Assembly (NCBI GenBank): GCA_023132135.1
Contig: JAGLYR010000049.1
Span: forward strand, 1 to 23,220
Reading direction: 5' to 3'
DNA: 23,220 nt
Source: Candidatus Eiseniibacteriota bacterium
GTDB lineage: Bacteria > Arandabacterota > Arandabacteria > JAGLYR01
The notes under the pieces are model-generated. The model made no database searches and was not told the DNA's origin. It worked only from the letters and a program-made list of their open reading frames with translations. Of the stretch, positions 1 to 9,385 are shown piece after piece (positions within the stretch are counted from its first letter, which is position 1; every line of letters starts with the position of its first letter). A program made the translations under genes and the position numbers.

Positions 1-81
1 GACAAGTGTCGAGTGTCGAGGAAATGGGGCAGCCTTCCGCAGGCTAGTGAATGTCGCAACCGCAGGTGCGTGAAATTTGTG

Positions 82-110
82 TTGACAAAGGTTTGGGGCG
101 TAAGTATGGT
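82..110 (+). promoter_or_regulatory. sigma-70-like promoter for the ExbB/TonB operon
   Basis: A perfect -35 hexamer TTGACA (82-87) is followed after exactly 17 bases by TATGGT (105-110), which matches four of six positions of the -10 consensus. Transcription would start near 117, leaving a leader of about 115 bases before the ExbB-like gene. The position, directly upstream of the first gene of a co-directional block, supports the call. Nothing was tested experimentally. Apart from this element I see no gene in bases 1-230. Confidence 0.55.
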
Positions 111-230
111 GCGGGCGGGATTGTTGCCTTGGGTGTGTGTAGCATGTTGCTCGGCGCAGGGTCAGGGATTCCGTTGTGTTGGATTTCGGGAAGACGTGGA
201 GTTTAGGACTTCGATAGAGGAGTGGGGTTC

Positions 231-1115
231 ATGGTCAACGTGTGGGTTCGCGGTGTAAGCTTGATTTCGGTGAGTCTGGTGATCCTCGTTGGGCTGTGGG
301 CAATGCCCCTGTTTGCACAGGAAGAGGCGCCGCCCCTGCCCGGTGAGCTGGAAGAATCCGATATGGCAGTGACCGACAGCCTTGGGGCGGCTGAGGACAG
401 TCTGTGGGAGGAAGAGTTTGCGGAGGAGGAAATGGCTCCCATCGAGCAGGCTCCCACCTTTCTTGACAAGGTCAAGAACAGCGGGCTGGTCACGCTCTTC
501 AGGCAAGGCGGCCGGTTCATGTGGGCGTTGCTCCTTTGCTCCGTGGTTGGTCTGGCCGTCATTATCGAGCGCTTCATTACGCTTAATCGCGCGAAAACGA
601 ATGTCGCAAAGCTGATGAGCAACATCATCGGAGCGCTTCACAACGATGGCGTCGAGGGAGCGATTTCCGTGTGCGAGGGCACACGGGGTCCAATTGCGGC
701 GATCATCCATGCCGGTCTGATGAGACACCATCTCGGGACGCCCGCTGTGGAGAAGGCCATTGAGAGCTCCGGCACTATTGAGATGTCGTTCCTTGAGCGC
801 GGGCTCATAGTTCTCGCCAGCGTGATCAACATTGCGCCGATGCTCGGGTTCCTTGGGACGGTCTCCGGAATGATCGGCGCGTTCAACGCGATCGCGTCGG
901 CAGAGCAGGTCAACGCCAAGCTGGTGGCCTCGGGAATTTCCGAAGCGCTGATCACGACGGCTTCCGGATTGTTGATCGGCATCGTGGCGCAGGCCTTCTA
1001 CAACTACTTCATCTCCCGGATTGACAGCTATGTAATCGAAATGGAGGAGTCCACCGCAGAGCTGGTCGACGTCATGGTCGATCTTGAGGCAAAGGCGAGT
1101 GGCGGAACGGTGTAA
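231..1115 (+). CDS. MotA/TolQ/ExbB-family proton channel protein
   Basis: This is the inner-membrane proton channel subunit that, with ExbD/TolR, uses the proton-motive force to drive a TonB/TolA-type protein. The 294-residue product starts with a signal-peptide-like segment (residues 1-29, ending near LFAQ), followed by an acidic linker (about 30-77), and then the usual three-helix ExbB core. Conserved features include the stretch LGFLGTVSGMIGAFN and the later ISEALITTASGLLIGI, which carry the pore-lining Thr and Gly residues of the family. I chose ATG 231 because AGGAG ends 8 bases upstream; GTG 222 in the same frame is the alternative. The extended, probably cleaved N-terminus differs from E. 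coli ExbB. Two ExbD genes and a TonB gene follow immediately. Confidence 0.93.
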   Translation: MVNVWVRGVSLISVSLVILVGLWAMPLFAQEEAPPLPGELEESDMAVTDSLGAAEDSLWEEEFAEEEMAPIEQAPTFLDKVKNSGLVTLFRQGGRFMWALLLCSVVGLAVIIERFITLNRAKTNVAKLMSNIIGALHNDGVEGAISVCEGTRGPIAAIIHAGLMRHHLGTPAVEKAIESSGTIEMSFLERGLIVLASVINIAPMLGFLGTVSGMIGAFNAIASAEQVNAKLVASGISEALITTASGLLIGIVAQAFYNYFISRIDSYVIEMEESTAELVDVMVDLEAKASGGTV

Positions 1116-1132
1116 CCTCCGGAGATGTGAAG

Positions 1133-1537
1133 ATGAAAGTACGAAGAAGCAAAGCGATGCCGGAGGTTCCATCTTCCTCCATGGCAGATATTGCTTTTCT
1201 GCTGCTGGTGTTCTTCCTGTCGACCACGACCTTCAGTCTGGACCAGGGCTTGCTCCTCCAGCTGCCGGGTCAACAGTCGGAGGTCAAGCGGATTTCTCGA
1301 AAGAACATCCTGGTCGTGAAGGCGCACGCAGACGGATCGGTCACGTTGGGCAACGAGTTCATTGCGGTGTCTGAAATCCGGGGTCGTATCGAGGAAGAGC
1401 TCGAGAAGAACGAGAAGCTCGTTGTGGTCATTGAGACGCATCCCGAGGCGAGGTACGAAATGTACGTCGATATCCTGGATGAGTTGAAGATGGCCAAGGC
1501 TCCCAGGATTTCGCTGAAGACAACGGGAGAGAGCTAG
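1133..1537 (+). CDS. ExbD/TolR-family protein, first copy
   Basis: This is a proton-channel accessory subunit: a short cytoplasmic N-terminus, one transmembrane helix and a periplasmic domain, 134 residues. The diagnostic SSSMADIAFLLLVFFL segment carries the essential membrane aspartate (Asp19). The periplasmic part (about 45-134) has the ExbD fold pattern, with alternating strands such as NILVVKAHADGSV and a helix near YEMYVDILDELKMAKA. ATG 1133 is preferred over the in-frame GTG 1127 because GGAG lies 8 bases upstream. The gene lies 17 bases after the ExbB-like gene and 24 bases before a second ExbD, so the complex may contain two different ExbD chains. Confidence 0.92.
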   Translation: MKVRRSKAMPEVPSSSMADIAFLLLVFFLSTTTFSLDQGLLLQLPGQQSEVKRISRKNILVVKAHADGSVTLGNEFIAVSEIRGRIEEELEKNEKLVVVIETHPEARYEMYVDILDELKMAKAPRISLKTTGES

Positions 1538-1561
1538 AGAGTAAGCCGGAGAATCGATGAG

Positions 1562-1975
1562 ATGAAAATTGAGCGGAAGAATCGCGCGGAGGCCAGGGTC
1601 CCCAGCTCGTCAATGGCGGACATAGCGTTCTTGCTTCTGGTGTTTTTCATGGTGACCACCGTGCTCAAGCTGGAGGAGGGAATGCCCATCAGCATTCCCA
1701 AGGCTGAGGCGGCACAGGACGTGCCCAGGGACAAGGTCATGCGCATATGGCTGTCTGGGGCGGGCGAGATCATGATGAACGACATGCTCATCACCGTGGC
1801 CGACGTCGAGCCAATGGTGGTCAAGCGCTTGATGGAAAACCCGGGTCTCATCGTGGCATTCAACACAGACTCGGGATGCCCGTATGGAGTTCTGTCCGAC
1901 GTCATGGACCAGCTGAAACGTGCGAATGCCGTCCGGGTGTCATTCACGGCAAAACGGGAGCTCAAGGGGTCCTAG
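1562..1975 (+). CDS. ExbD/TolR-family protein, second copy
   Basis: The second ExbD/TolR-type subunit has 137 residues and the same topology as its upstream neighbour. The membrane segment SSSMADIAFLLLVFFM again carries the proton-relay Asp (Asp20). The periplasmic domain differs clearly from the first copy (it starts LEEGMPISIPKAEAA), so this is an old paralogue, not a recent duplication. ATG 1562 is preceded by GGAG ten bases upstream. The TAG stop is also the first three bases of a TAGCCTGGACTA element sitting in a small hairpin. Tandem ExbD genes next to ExbB and TonB are common in FCB-type bacteria. Confidence 0.92.
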   Translation: MKIERKNRAEARVPSSSMADIAFLLLVFFMVTTVLKLEEGMPISIPKAEAAQDVPRDKVMRIWLSGAGEIMMNDMLITVADVEPMVVKRLMENPGLIVAFNTDSGCPYGVLSDVMDQLKRANAVRVSFTAKRELKGS

Positions 1976-1995
1976 CCTGGACTAGCACGGACCCC
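1966..1995 (+). repeat. small hairpin spanning the exbD2 stop codon
   Basis: Seven-base arms GGGGTCC (1966-1972) and GGACCCC (1989-1995) pair around a 16-base loop that begins with the stop codon and reads TAGCCTGGACTAGCAC. The loop sequence recurs almost unchanged at 11453. No T-run follows, so this is not a classical terminator. It may affect mRNA processing or be the remnant of a palindromic repeat. Confidence 0.45.
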
Positions 1996-2029
1996 AGGGT
2001 AGGTTTCACGCCGAAGCGAGGCGAGTTTC

Positions 2030-2650
2030 GTGTCTAATGCAATCGCAAACAAGGAATTCAAGGCCGGCTATACGAAGATCATTGAGCTGTCGGCGGTTGT
2101 GGCCATTGCTCTCCATGCGGTCGCGTTTGGTGTGTGGCCGGAGTACGTTCCCGAGGTGTACAAACTCAGGGAAGAGAAGAAGATAGAAGTCATCCAGATG
2201 CCGGAATTCAGCATCCCGCCGCCGCCGAAGGAGATCGAAAGACCGCAGATTCCGCTGGAGGCCGAATCGGACGAAGAGGTGGACGAGGAGGAGACCATTA
2301 CGGAAACGAGTCTGGACATCGAGAACCTCCCACCCGCGCCGCCGCCACCGGTCGATCAATCCGAGGAGTTCCTGCCCTTCGACACAATGCCGGTTCCGCT
2401 TCATATCGAAAGACCGAAGTATCCGGATCTGGCGAGGCGGGCGGATCTGGAGGGATCGGTGGACGTGATGATCAAGATTGATAAGAAGGGACGGGTCGTG
2501 AATGCCCGGATTGTGAAGTCGACGGCGGAGGTGTTCAACGAAGCGGCGATCCAGGCGGCCTACAAGTGCCGGTTCAAACCGGCACTTCAGAGGGATGTCG
2601 CCGTGCCTTGCCGCATCTCCATTCCGTTCCGGTTCTCGTTGCGGCATTAG
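2030..2650 (+). CDS. TonB-family energy transducer
   Basis: This protein would carry energy from the ExbB/ExbD motor to outer-membrane partners. The 206 residues comprise one N-terminal membrane anchor (about 17-37, IIELSAVVAIALHAVAFGVW), a proline-rich and acidic periplasm-spanning region with runs such as IPPPPKE and APPPPVD, and a C-terminal TonB domain (about 125-206) with YPDLARRADLEGSVDV and a final beta segment ending SIPFRFSLRH. The start is GTG 2030, with GAGG 8 bases upstream. It closes the ExbB-ExbD-ExbD-TonB block. No TonB-dependent receptor is present in the window, so the cargo is unknown. Confidence 0.9.
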   Translation: MSNAIANKEFKAGYTKIIELSAVVAIALHAVAFGVWPEYVPEVYKLREEKKIEVIQMPEFSIPPPPKEIERPQIPLEAESDEEVDEEETITETSLDIENLPPAPPPPVDQSEEFLPFDTMPVPLHIERPKYPDLARRADLEGSVDVMIKIDKKGRVVNARIVKSTAEVFNEAAIQAAYKCRFKPALQRDVAVPCRISIPFRFSLRH

Positions 2651-2811
2651 GCGCGGGCCAATGGGCTCGCGGGATGCCCGCATGGGTGAGAGCAGGCCGC
2701 GGCCGATGGCGCATGTGGGGTATTGCAGCTATGAAAGGCAGGGTGCGATATGCACGCTGCCTTGTTGTTTGTGGGGCAGCATTATGCGGACTCTCGAGTG
2801 TGGAGGGAACA

Positions 2812-3558
2812 ATGGGCTCGGATGAAACTATTGAAGCGGAAATGGAGTACCAGAAGGGGAAGGAAGAAGTCATGGGTTTTGGGGACCGCGTCCTCTCCGT
2901 TTTCATGGCGCCGCGCGAGGCCGCTCGAAGCCTTGCCCGGCACCCCGAGTGGATCCGGGCGCTGGTCGTCGTAGCTTTGGTCACGGCGGTTGCATCGGTG
3001 TTGATAACCCGGGAAAACGCGGAGTTCTCCCGGGAGATGATGGCCTCAGCCAGTCGCCTTGAGCTCACCGACGAACAGCTGGCGCGGATGGGAGAAGTAA
3101 CCACAAAGACGTTTGTTTCGAGAGGAGTGGGAGGCGTATTCTGGGCGGGATTCTCCACATTGCTGTACACGCTGGTGTTGTTGCTCTGCGGGAAGGCCAC
3201 GGGTGGGCAGGCGGGGTTCAGGCGGGTGTTCTCCATGGTCTCGTATTCGGGCCTGGTCGGCGCTCTGGGAGCTGCGGTAATGGCCGCTGTGGTCAGGCTC
3301 ACGGGGACGTTCCCGGTTGAGACATCTCTGGGAGTGTTGGCGGGGGGATCATACTGGTCCTTGTCGCGCGTGGCGCTTGGCAATCTGGAGATTTTCTGGC
3401 TCTGGCAGCTGGTGGTCCTGACCCTGGGACTGTCGGTCATGCAGGGATTCTCCGTGGGCAAGGCCGCGGTCTCGACCGTTGTTCTTTTTGTGATTCGCAC
3501 CCTTGTGTTGGTGGGTATCACGGCGGCGACGCGGGGTTTCCTGGGAGTGGCCTACTGA
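2812..3558 (+). CDS. Yip1-family multi-spanning membrane protein
   Basis: The product is a 248-residue inner-membrane protein with about five hydrophobic segments (near residues 47-66, 107-127, 140-165, 190-210 and 222-242). The N-terminal FGDRVLSVFMAPREAARSLA pattern is typical of bacterial Yip1-domain proteins. The molecular function is not known. I chose ATG 2812 because GGAGG lies five bases upstream. Two other starts are possible: ATG 2872 (MGFGDRV), and ATG 2731, which would add a signal-peptide-like segment (ARCLVVCGAALCGLSSVEG). The gene sits between the TonB block and the TolC-like gene, 22 bases before the latter, and may belong to the export operon. Confidence 0.75.
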   Translation: MGSDETIEAEMEYQKGKEEVMGFGDRVLSVFMAPREAARSLARHPEWIRALVVVALVTAVASVLITRENAEFSREMMASASRLELTDEQLARMGEVTTKTFVSRGVGGVFWAGFSTLLYTLVLLLCGKATGGQAGFRRVFSMVSYSGLVGALGAAVMAAVVRLTGTFPVETSLGVLAGGSYWSLSRVALGNLEIFWLWQLVVLTLGLSVMQGFSVGKAAVSTVVLFVIRTLVLVGITAATRGFLGVAY

Positions 3559-3580
3559 CCCCTGAGGAAGGAGTGCAAGG

Positions 3581-4951
3581 ATGGCGGGTTTCCAGACACG
3601 GTCCGCCGGATTCCTGGTGATGCACCGGGTTGCGGTTTTCGTTCTTCTGTGCGTGTGGGTTGGACCCCTGAGCACCGAAGGAGCCCGGGCGGCGGATTGG
3701 AGCGATCTGGAAGGTCGGAAGCTGACCCTGCATGAGTGCATCTCCATTGCACGGGAGAACAGCCCCGCTCTTGCCAAGTCGCTGGTGGGCGTTCGATACG
3801 CGGATGCGGGAGTGGGGCAAGCGTGGGCGAGTGTCCTTCCAAAGGTATCCAACTATTTCAGCTACTACCGGTTCGACGAACCCAGATTCTATCTGACGGG
3901 CTATGGTCTGGACGCGTCGGACACCAGGTACACAAGCCTGCTGAGAGTCGAGCAGTCCCTGTTCAAGGGCGGCGGGAATGTGGCAGGCATATCGAGCGCG
4001 CGGGCGGCGTTGCGGGCGGCGGAGAACGACCAGCGCAGTGCAGAGCAGGGTCTGGACCTCGATGTCGAGGCAAGATATATTGAATTGCTCCAGGGCAGGG
4101 CGTTGCTTAGGGTTCGGCAGGAAACAGTGGACCTGAGCGAGCAGCACGTCATGCGCGCCGAAGCGTTCTACAGAGCCGGGGAGAAAACACAGGCGGACGT
4201 CTTGCGGGCTCGGGTGGAACTGGCCCAGAATCACCTGGAGCTGATTTCGGCGAGAAATGCCGTTCAGACGGCTCGAGCAACGCTGGCCTACACCCTCGGT
4301 ATCTCGGTCGACACAGAGCTCGATGTGATAGACTTGCCGGATCCTGTTCTCACGGGAAGCAGCGATCTCGATCGTGAGTTCCAGGACGCTACCCGACTCC
4401 ATCCCCTCCTGGCAAGCCGGCGTTTCTCGGTCGAGAGCTCGAAGGCCAGTATCACGGTGGCCAAGAGTAGTCGCTGGCCCTCTGTGACCGCGGCGTGGGA
4501 TTACCAGTGGAACGATTTCGAACTGCCACGATTCAGGGGAGACCACCATCGCTGGGGGGCTAACGATGAGTGGTGGATCCGTCTGTCCATGGGGTTCAAT
4601 ATTTTCGACGGGAGGCTCACGAAGTCGAATATCCGCCGGGCGGAAGCGGGGCTGCAGTATGCGAGGGAAGACTACAAGCAGGCTCTGAGCGACGTGTTGT
4701 TGGGTGTGAAGAAGGCTCACCTGGATCTGACCGAAGCGCAGGAGAAGATCCGGGCTGCGGAGGAAGCTGTTGTGCTGGGGGAGGAGGACCGGCGCCTTCA
4801 GGCGGAACGGTATCGGTTGGGAGAGGGGACTCTGTTGGAGCTCAACGATGCGCTCGTAGCGCTCACAAAGGCCAGAGTTTCGAAGATCACAGCAATCTAT
4901 GACTATCACTTGGCCAAGGCCCGTCTGGATTGGGCCGTAGGGAGAGGCTGA
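3581..4951 (+). CDS. TolC-family outer-membrane efflux channel
   Basis: This is the outer-membrane exit duct of a tripartite exporter. The 456 residues start with a signal peptide (hydrophobic stretch VAVFVLLCVWVGPL, probable cleavage after GARAA near residue 38). They continue into two repeats of the outer-membrane efflux fold, each with long coiled helices (for example RAEAFYRAGEKTQADVLRAR and the second-half EEDRRLQAERYRLGEGTLLE). The LTLHECISIARENSPAL opening is typical of the family. ATG 3581 has GGAAGGAG about 7 bases upstream. Its TGA stop shares one base with the ATG of the adaptor gene, showing translational coupling with the ABC exporter. Confidence 0.93.
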   Translation: MAGFQTRSAGFLVMHRVAVFVLLCVWVGPLSTEGARAADWSDLEGRKLTLHECISIARENSPALAKSLVGVRYADAGVGQAWASVLPKVSNYFSYYRFDEPRFYLTGYGLDASDTRYTSLLRVEQSLFKGGGNVAGISSARAALRAAENDQRSAEQGLDLDVEARYIELLQGRALLRVRQETVDLSEQHVMRAEAFYRAGEKTQADVLRARVELAQNHLELISARNAVQTARATLAYTLGISVDTELDVIDLPDPVLTGSSDLDREFQDATRLHPLLASRRFSVESSKASITVAKSSRWPSVTAAWDYQWNDFELPRFRGDHHRWGANDEWWIRLSMGFNIFDGRLTKSNIRRAEAGLQYAREDYKQALSDVLLGVKKAHLDLTEAQEKIRAAEEAVVLGEEDRRLQAERYRLGEGTLLELNDALVALTKARVSKITAIYDYHLAKARLDWAVGRG

Positions 4952-6249
4952 TGGGGGTCGGGGGTAGTTCTGCCGGAGTGAAGGGATTGGACAGGTCCCG
5001 CATGCGGAAGCGGGCGATCATCCTGGTGGGCGCGCTGGTGCTTGTGGTAGTGTTGATCGTGGTTGTGAACCAGAGAGTCGGCGGGCCCGGCAGTGTCAAG
5101 GTATACGCCTCAGAGGTGGCGCAACAGACGATTCGGGCGACTGTCTCGGGCCCGGGTCACGTGGTTCCGGAGAAGCAGGTGGACATGAGCTCCGGCGTGA
5201 TGGGAAGGATCGTGCACCTGGCTGTCCGGGAAGGCGATCAGGTGAATGAGGGGGATTTGCTCCTTCAGATAGATAGCACCCAGTACGCGGCTCGCGTGCG
5301 GCAAGCCGAGAGCTCACTGCGTGCCGCGCGATCGAGCGTGACGCTCCAGCAGAGCCGTCTCGAGAGGCTGGAGATGGAGCTTAAGCGGCGGCGGGAGCTT
5401 CGGAGCAATCGGCTCGTGTCGGAAAAGGAAATCGAGGCGGCCGAGACGGACGTGAAGGTGGGTCGGGCCGAGGTCAACTCGGCCGGTCACAGGGTCGAGG
5501 AAATGGAGGCGAGACTGGCCTCCATGAATGATGATCTTCTCAAGACCACAATGACGGCACCGATCTCGGGAATCGTCTCCTCCCTGAAGATCGAGGAGGG
5601 AGAAATCGCGATCGTCGGGACCATGAACTACCCGGGGACTGTGTTAATGACCCTGTCGGATCTCTCGCTGATGGAGGTGGAGGCGGAGATCGACGAAACG
5701 GATATTCTGGATGTGGCGGTGGGGCAGGACGCGACCGTTCACGTGGATGCGCTGGGTGACAGCACGCTCAAGGGAACCGTGATCGAAATTGCGAGCTCCG
5801 CTCACAGAGTGGGAGTGGGGACAATGGAAGAGGTAACCAATTTCAGGGTGAGGGTCCGGATCGATGGGGAGAGAGTACCGCTGAAGCCCGGAATGAGCGC
5901 GAACGTGGATATCGAAACCGCGGTGAGGAGTGATGTGGTATCTGTCCCCATTCAGTCGGTGGTGAAGCGGAAGTGGTCATCTGAGGGCGATTCCGGGGAC
6001 TCGGGCGAAGACGCCGACGAAAGCAGTAGCAACAAAGAGGAGAAGCCGGGCGTGTTCGCGGTGGAGGACGACAAGGCCGTTTTCCGGGTCATTAAGACGG
6101 GTATCAGTGATGAGACGGACATCGAGGTCCTCTCGGGCTTGGAGAAGGGACAAACGGTGATCACCGGTCCGTACAAGATCCTGGCACGGCTCAAGGATGG
6201 CGACCGCGTGTCCATCGAGGAGGACGAGGAACCGGATCGTGCTGATTGA
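4951..6249 (+). CDS. MacA/HlyD-type periplasmic adaptor protein
   Basis: This is the membrane-fusion protein that links the ABC transporter to the TolC-like channel. It has 432 residues, with a positively charged N-terminus and one membrane anchor (about 22-42, [18 protein letters not shown]). A split lipoyl domain follows ([22 protein letters not shown], then [17 protein letters not shown]) around a coiled-coil hairpin (about 105-190), and then beta-barrel and membrane-proximal domains. An acidic, serine-rich insert ([19 protein letters not shown]) interrupts the membrane-proximal domain. ATG 4951 is used because it overlaps the TolC stop and follows GGGAGAGG; an upstream TTG at 4930 is less likely. 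The end overlaps the ATPase gene by 11 bases. Confidence 0.92.
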   Translation: MGVGGSSAGVKGLDRSRMRKRAIILVGALVLVVVLIVVVNQRVGGPGSVKVYASEVAQQTIRATVSGPGHVVPEKQVDMSSGVMGRIVHLAVREGDQVNEGDLLLQIDSTQYAARVRQAESSLRAARSSVTLQQSRLERLEMELKRRRELRSNRLVSEKEIEAAETDVKVGRAEVNSAGHRVEEMEARLASMNDDLLKTTMTAPISGIVSSLKIEEGEIAIVGTMNYPGTVLMTLSDLSLMEVEAEIDETDILDVAVGQDATVHVDALGDSTLKGTVIEIASSAHRVGVGTMEEVTNFRVRVRIDGERVPLKPGMSANVDIETAVRSDVVSVPIQSVVKRKWSSEGDSGDSGEDADESSSNKEEKPGVFAVEDDKAVFRVIKTGISDETDIEVLSGLEKGQTVITGPYKILARLKDGDRVSIEEDEEPDRAD

Positions 6250-6937
6250 GATCGAGGGAATCAAGAAAATCTACGAGGTGGGGACCGAGCAGGTACATGC
6301 GCTCCGGGGCATTTCACTGGGGATCGACACCAACGAGTATGTTGCCATCATGGGTCCCTCGGGTTCCGGCAAGTCAACACTTATGAACATCCTTGGATGT
6401 CTGGATACCGCAACGGTGGGCATCTACCGTCTGGACGAAGTCCTGGTCGGTGAGCTGACGGACGACGAGCTGGCCTACATACGGAACCGGAAGATAGGCT
6501 TCGTATTTCAGACCTTCAATCTCTTGCCACGAGCGGATGCCCTGCACAATGTCGAACTCCCGCTGGTGTATGCCGGAGTGAGTCCGCGAGATCGCAGAGA
6601 GCGGGCCCTCTCGGCGCTGGAGGCCGTGGGGCTTGCCGATCGCTCGCACCATCGGCCGAACGAGCTGTCGGGGGGCGAGCGCCAGCGGGTGGCGATTGCC
6701 CGGGCACTGGTCAACGATCCCACGATTATCCTGGCGGACGAGCCCACGGGAAATCTGGACAGCGCCACAGGCAAGGAGATCCTCGCGTTGTTCCAGCGGT
6801 TGCATGAGCTGGGAAACACGATCCTGATTGTCACCCACGAGGAGTACATTGCCTCGCAGACGCATCGGGTGATCCGGCTTCTGGATGGCCATGTCAAGGA
6901 GGACCGCAGGGTGGCCGGTTTCGCGCGACCGTCATGA
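6239..6937 (+). CDS. MacB/LolD-type ABC transporter ATP-binding protein
   Basis: This is the cytoplasmic ATPase that powers the two FtsX-type permeases downstream. All ABC motifs are present in 232 residues: Walker A GPSGSGKS (39-46), Q-loop FQTFNLL (Gln91), signature [10 protein letters not shown] (143-152), Walker [10 protein letters not shown] (163-171) and the switch histidine in IVTHE (His200). The sequence belongs to the MacB/LolD/FtsE branch. I start it at GTG 6239, with a GAGGA ribosome site nine bases upstream; the first in-frame ATG at 6197 lies deep in the adaptor gene. The stop overlaps the next gene as ATGA. In canonical MacB the ATPase is fused to the permease; here it is separate. 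Confidence 0.94.
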   Translation: MLIEIEGIKKIYEVGTEQVHALRGISLGIDTNEYVAIMGPSGSGKSTLMNILGCLDTATVGIYRLDEVLVGELTDDELAYIRNRKIGFVFQTFNLLPRADALHNVELPLVYAGVSPRDRRERALSALEAVGLADRSHHRPNELSGGERQRVAIARALVNDPTIILADEPTGNLDSATGKEILALFQRLHELGNTILIVTHEEYIASQTHRVIRLLDGHVKEDRRVAGFARPS

Positions 6938-8148
6938 CATTGGGCGAACACGTCAGAATTGGACTGTCGGCTCTCGGGATGAACCGCGCCCGAGCGGGCC
7001 TGACGATGCTCGGAGTGGTGATCGGCCTGATGGCCGTCATCTCGCTCGTATCCTTTATCCAGGGTCTCAACCGCTACGTGGGCGGCCTGTTCGGTGAGAT
7101 GGGTTCGCGGAATTTTGTAGTCCAGAAGGCGGGAATCATTACGGATCTGGAAGCGTATCTCGAGTCAATGAAGCGCAAGGATTTCACCAGGCAAGATGCG
7201 CTGGCCCTCCGGACGTGCCGGCATGTCCGATTTGTGGCGCCCACGCTTGCCGCCATGCACGACATCAAGAGAGGCCGCTACCGGGCCAGGGAAGCTTGGG
7301 TGACGGGGACCACCGCGGACGCTGGTCTCATGGGGGATGTCGAGGTGGCAGTGGGGCGTTACATCTCCGAGGTGGATGTGGAGCACCGACGGGCCGTCTG
7401 TGTGCTGGGCTCAGAGGTGGCCGAGAGAATTCTGCGGGGTGAGCAGGCCTTGGGAGAGTGGATTCGGGTAGGCCCGCATCGGCTCCGGATCATTGGTGTG
7501 GAGAAGGAGAGGGGCAGTATTCTGGGATTCTCGCAGGACAACCGGGTCGTTATTCCCATCACCACATTTGAGAAATTGTTTGGTTCCCGATCCGATCTCG
7601 GCATCACCGTGCAGGCGACGGGCCAGGATGAGATGGACAAGGCGGTCGATGAGGTGACCCACCTGCTGCGGCGAAGAAGAGGGGTTGCCGGGGATGAAGA
7701 GAATGACTTCGCCATCCTGACGTCCGATACCCTGGTGCATGCCTGGAAGGCTCTGAGTTCGGGGGCGCTGGTGGCATTGGTGGGAGTGGGGGCGATATCC
7801 CTGGGGGTGGCTGGAATCGGCATCATGAATATCATGCTGGTGTCGGTGCGCGAGAGGACCCGGGAAATCGGTTTGCGGAAAGCGATGGGGGCAAAGCGCA
7901 GCGATATCCTTCGCCAGTTTCTCGTGGAATCCAGTCTGCTCTGCCTCATGGGAGGGTTGCTTGGGGTGGCTCTGGGAATCACGGCTGCCCGGGTGATCAC
8001 CTGGCGATTCCACTTCCCGTCGGCGGTGTCCGTCGGCGCGATTGTGGTGGGACTTGTGGTCTCAGTCGGCGTGGGCCTGTTCTTCGGGATATTCCCGGCC
8101 GGCCGGGCAGCGAAGCTGGATCCCATCGAGTGTCTCCGGCACGAATAG
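6934..8148 (+). CDS. MacB/FtsX-type ABC permease, first
   Basis: This inner-membrane subunit is typical of mechanotransmission exporters: a first helix (about 22-42, [20 protein letters not shown]), a large periplasmic MacB_PCD domain (about 48-265) and three C-terminal helices in the FtsX domain, 404 residues in all. The conserved [25 protein letters not shown] loop, which couples to the ATPase, is easily seen near residues 300-330. The protein ends with the classical [17 protein letters not shown] motif. ATG 6934 overlaps the ATPase stop by four bases. It and the next gene are paralogues and probably form a heterodimer. Confidence 0.93.
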   Translation: MTLGEHVRIGLSALGMNRARAGLTMLGVVIGLMAVISLVSFIQGLNRYVGGLFGEMGSRNFVVQKAGIITDLEAYLESMKRKDFTRQDALALRTCRHVRFVAPTLAAMHDIKRGRYRAREAWVTGTTADAGLMGDVEVAVGRYISEVDVEHRRAVCVLGSEVAERILRGEQALGEWIRVGPHRLRIIGVEKERGSILGFSQDNRVVIPITTFEKLFGSRSDLGITVQATGQDEMDKAVDEVTHLLRRRRGVAGDEENDFAILTSDTLVHAWKALSSGALVALVGVGAISLGVAGIGIMNIMLVSVRERTREIGLRKAMGAKRSDILRQFLVESSLLCLMGGLLGVALGITAARVITWRFHFPSAVSVGAIVVGLVVSVGVGLFFGIFPAGRAAKLDPIECLRHE

Positions 8149-8164
8149 GACGGCATAGGACGTC

Positions 8165-9385
8165 ATGAATCGTCACGAGTTGCTGGACGCAATCCGAACC
8201 GCGTGGAGCTCGATTGCGTCTCACAAGCTGCGGTCTTTCCTCACGACGCTCGGGATCGTGGTGGGCGTGGGGACGGTGATTGCTATCGTTTCCATCATCC
8301 ACGGGTTGAACACCTCCATGGCGCGGCAGGTGGAATCCTTGGGGAGCGATGTGGTTTTCGTACGGGCGGCTCAGCCGGAAGATGGCCGGCCGGGTAGCAC
8401 CGAGCGAGTCCGGAAGTTGACGCTCCGGCACGCCCGGATGATCCAGCGGGCGTGCCCGCACGTGGCTCGTGTAGCTCCCTTCCGGCGAACCCTGGAGCGA
8501 GTGGCGTTCGAGGGTCGCAAAACAGGGCATATCCGGCTGCTGGGAGTGACACCGGACTACGCAGAGGTGAGTCAGTACCACGTGGACCGCGGGAGGTTCC
8601 TGACGGATCTGGATCTCGACGGTGGGCGGCAGGTGTGCGTGTTGGGCGAGACGGTGGAACGGAGCCTGTTCCGCAATAGGTCGGGTGTAGGTGAACATGT
8701 GACTATCGAAGGGCGGCGGTTTCTCGTAGTGGGGGTGTTGGAGAAGAAGGGCCGCTTCATCACCAACGATCTCGACGAGATCGCTCTTATCCCGCTCCGC
8801 ACCCTGGAGAAGATGAAGGGCACGCAGGAGTCGATCGGCATCAACGTGATGCCGGTTACAACGGAGTCTCAGGGATTGGCCGTCGATGAGATTCGCCACC
8901 TTCTGAGGCGCTTGAGGGGAATCGATGAGGACGATGACGAGGATTTCGAAATCATGACCCAGGCGTCTCTCATGGAGACCTATCACAGCATTACCCGGAT
9001 CGGGTACATGGTAATCAGGGTCGTGGCTTCCATCTCCCTTCTGGTGGGCGGGATCGGGATCATGAACATCATGCTGGTGACCGTGGCGGAGAGGACCCGG
9101 GAAATTGGAATCCGCAAGGCACTGGGCGCCCGATCGCGCGATGTCCTTCTTCAGTTCCTCGTTGAAGCGGTGGGACTGAGCCTGGTCGGAGGGATTCTGG
9201 GGACAGGGCTGGGTGTCCTGGCGGGAGGTCTGGTGAGACTGGCATCGCCATTGCCGGCGGCGGTTCCACCCTGGGCGTTGGGCCTGGCTTTCGGAACATG
9301 CTCGGCTGTCGGTCTCTTTTTCGGGGTGTATCCGGCGGTGAGAGCTGCCAGGATGAATCCCATCGAGGCGTTGCGGTATGAATAG
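8165..9385 (+). CDS. MacB/FtsX-type ABC permease, second
   Basis: This is the second permease of the exporter, 406 residues, with the same four-helix layout: first helix SFLTTLGIVVGVGTVIAIVS (about 25-45), MacB_PCD periplasmic domain, and a C-terminal FtsX domain. It carries the coupling loop TVAERTREIGIRKALGARSR and ends PAVRAARMNPIEALRYE. Similarity to the upstream permease is evident throughout but diverged, which suggests an old duplication and a heterodimeric transporter. The start ATG lies 16 bases after the preceding stop. The last 8 bases overlap the GWxTD gene, so all five export genes and that gene are probably cotranslated. Confidence 0.93.
   Translation: MNRHELLDAIRTAWSSIASHKLRSFLTTLGIVVGVGTVIAIVSIIHGLNTSMARQVESLGSDVVFVRAAQPEDGRPGSTERVRKLTLRHARMIQRACPHVARVAPFRRTLERVAFEGRKTGHIRLLGVTPDYAEVSQYHVDRGRFLTDLDLDGGRQVCVLGETVERSLFRNRSGVGEHVTIEGRRFLVVGVLEKKGRFITNDLDEIALIPLRTLEKMKGTQESIGINVMPVTTESQGLAVDEIRHLLRRLRGIDEDDDEDFEIMTQASLMETYHSITRIGYMVIRVVASISLLVGGIGIMNIMLVTVAERTREIGIRKALGARSRDVLLQFLVEAVGLSLVGGILGTGLGVLAGGLVRLASPLPAAVPPWALGLAFGTCSAVGLFFGVYPAVRAARMNPIEALRYE

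Noticed and set aside
162-1172. Long minus-strand frame of 336 codons opposite the ExbB gene
   Set aside because: It is antisense to a clearly conserved gene, has a His/Arg-rich implausible composition and no domain; long antisense frames are expected in GC-rich DNA.
2669-2681. GCGGGATGCCCGC, also present at 21811-21823
   Set aside because: A few repeated 13-mers are expected by chance in a window of this size, and the two contexts share nothing else. It is mentioned only because the second site overlaps the repeat-like sigma tail.
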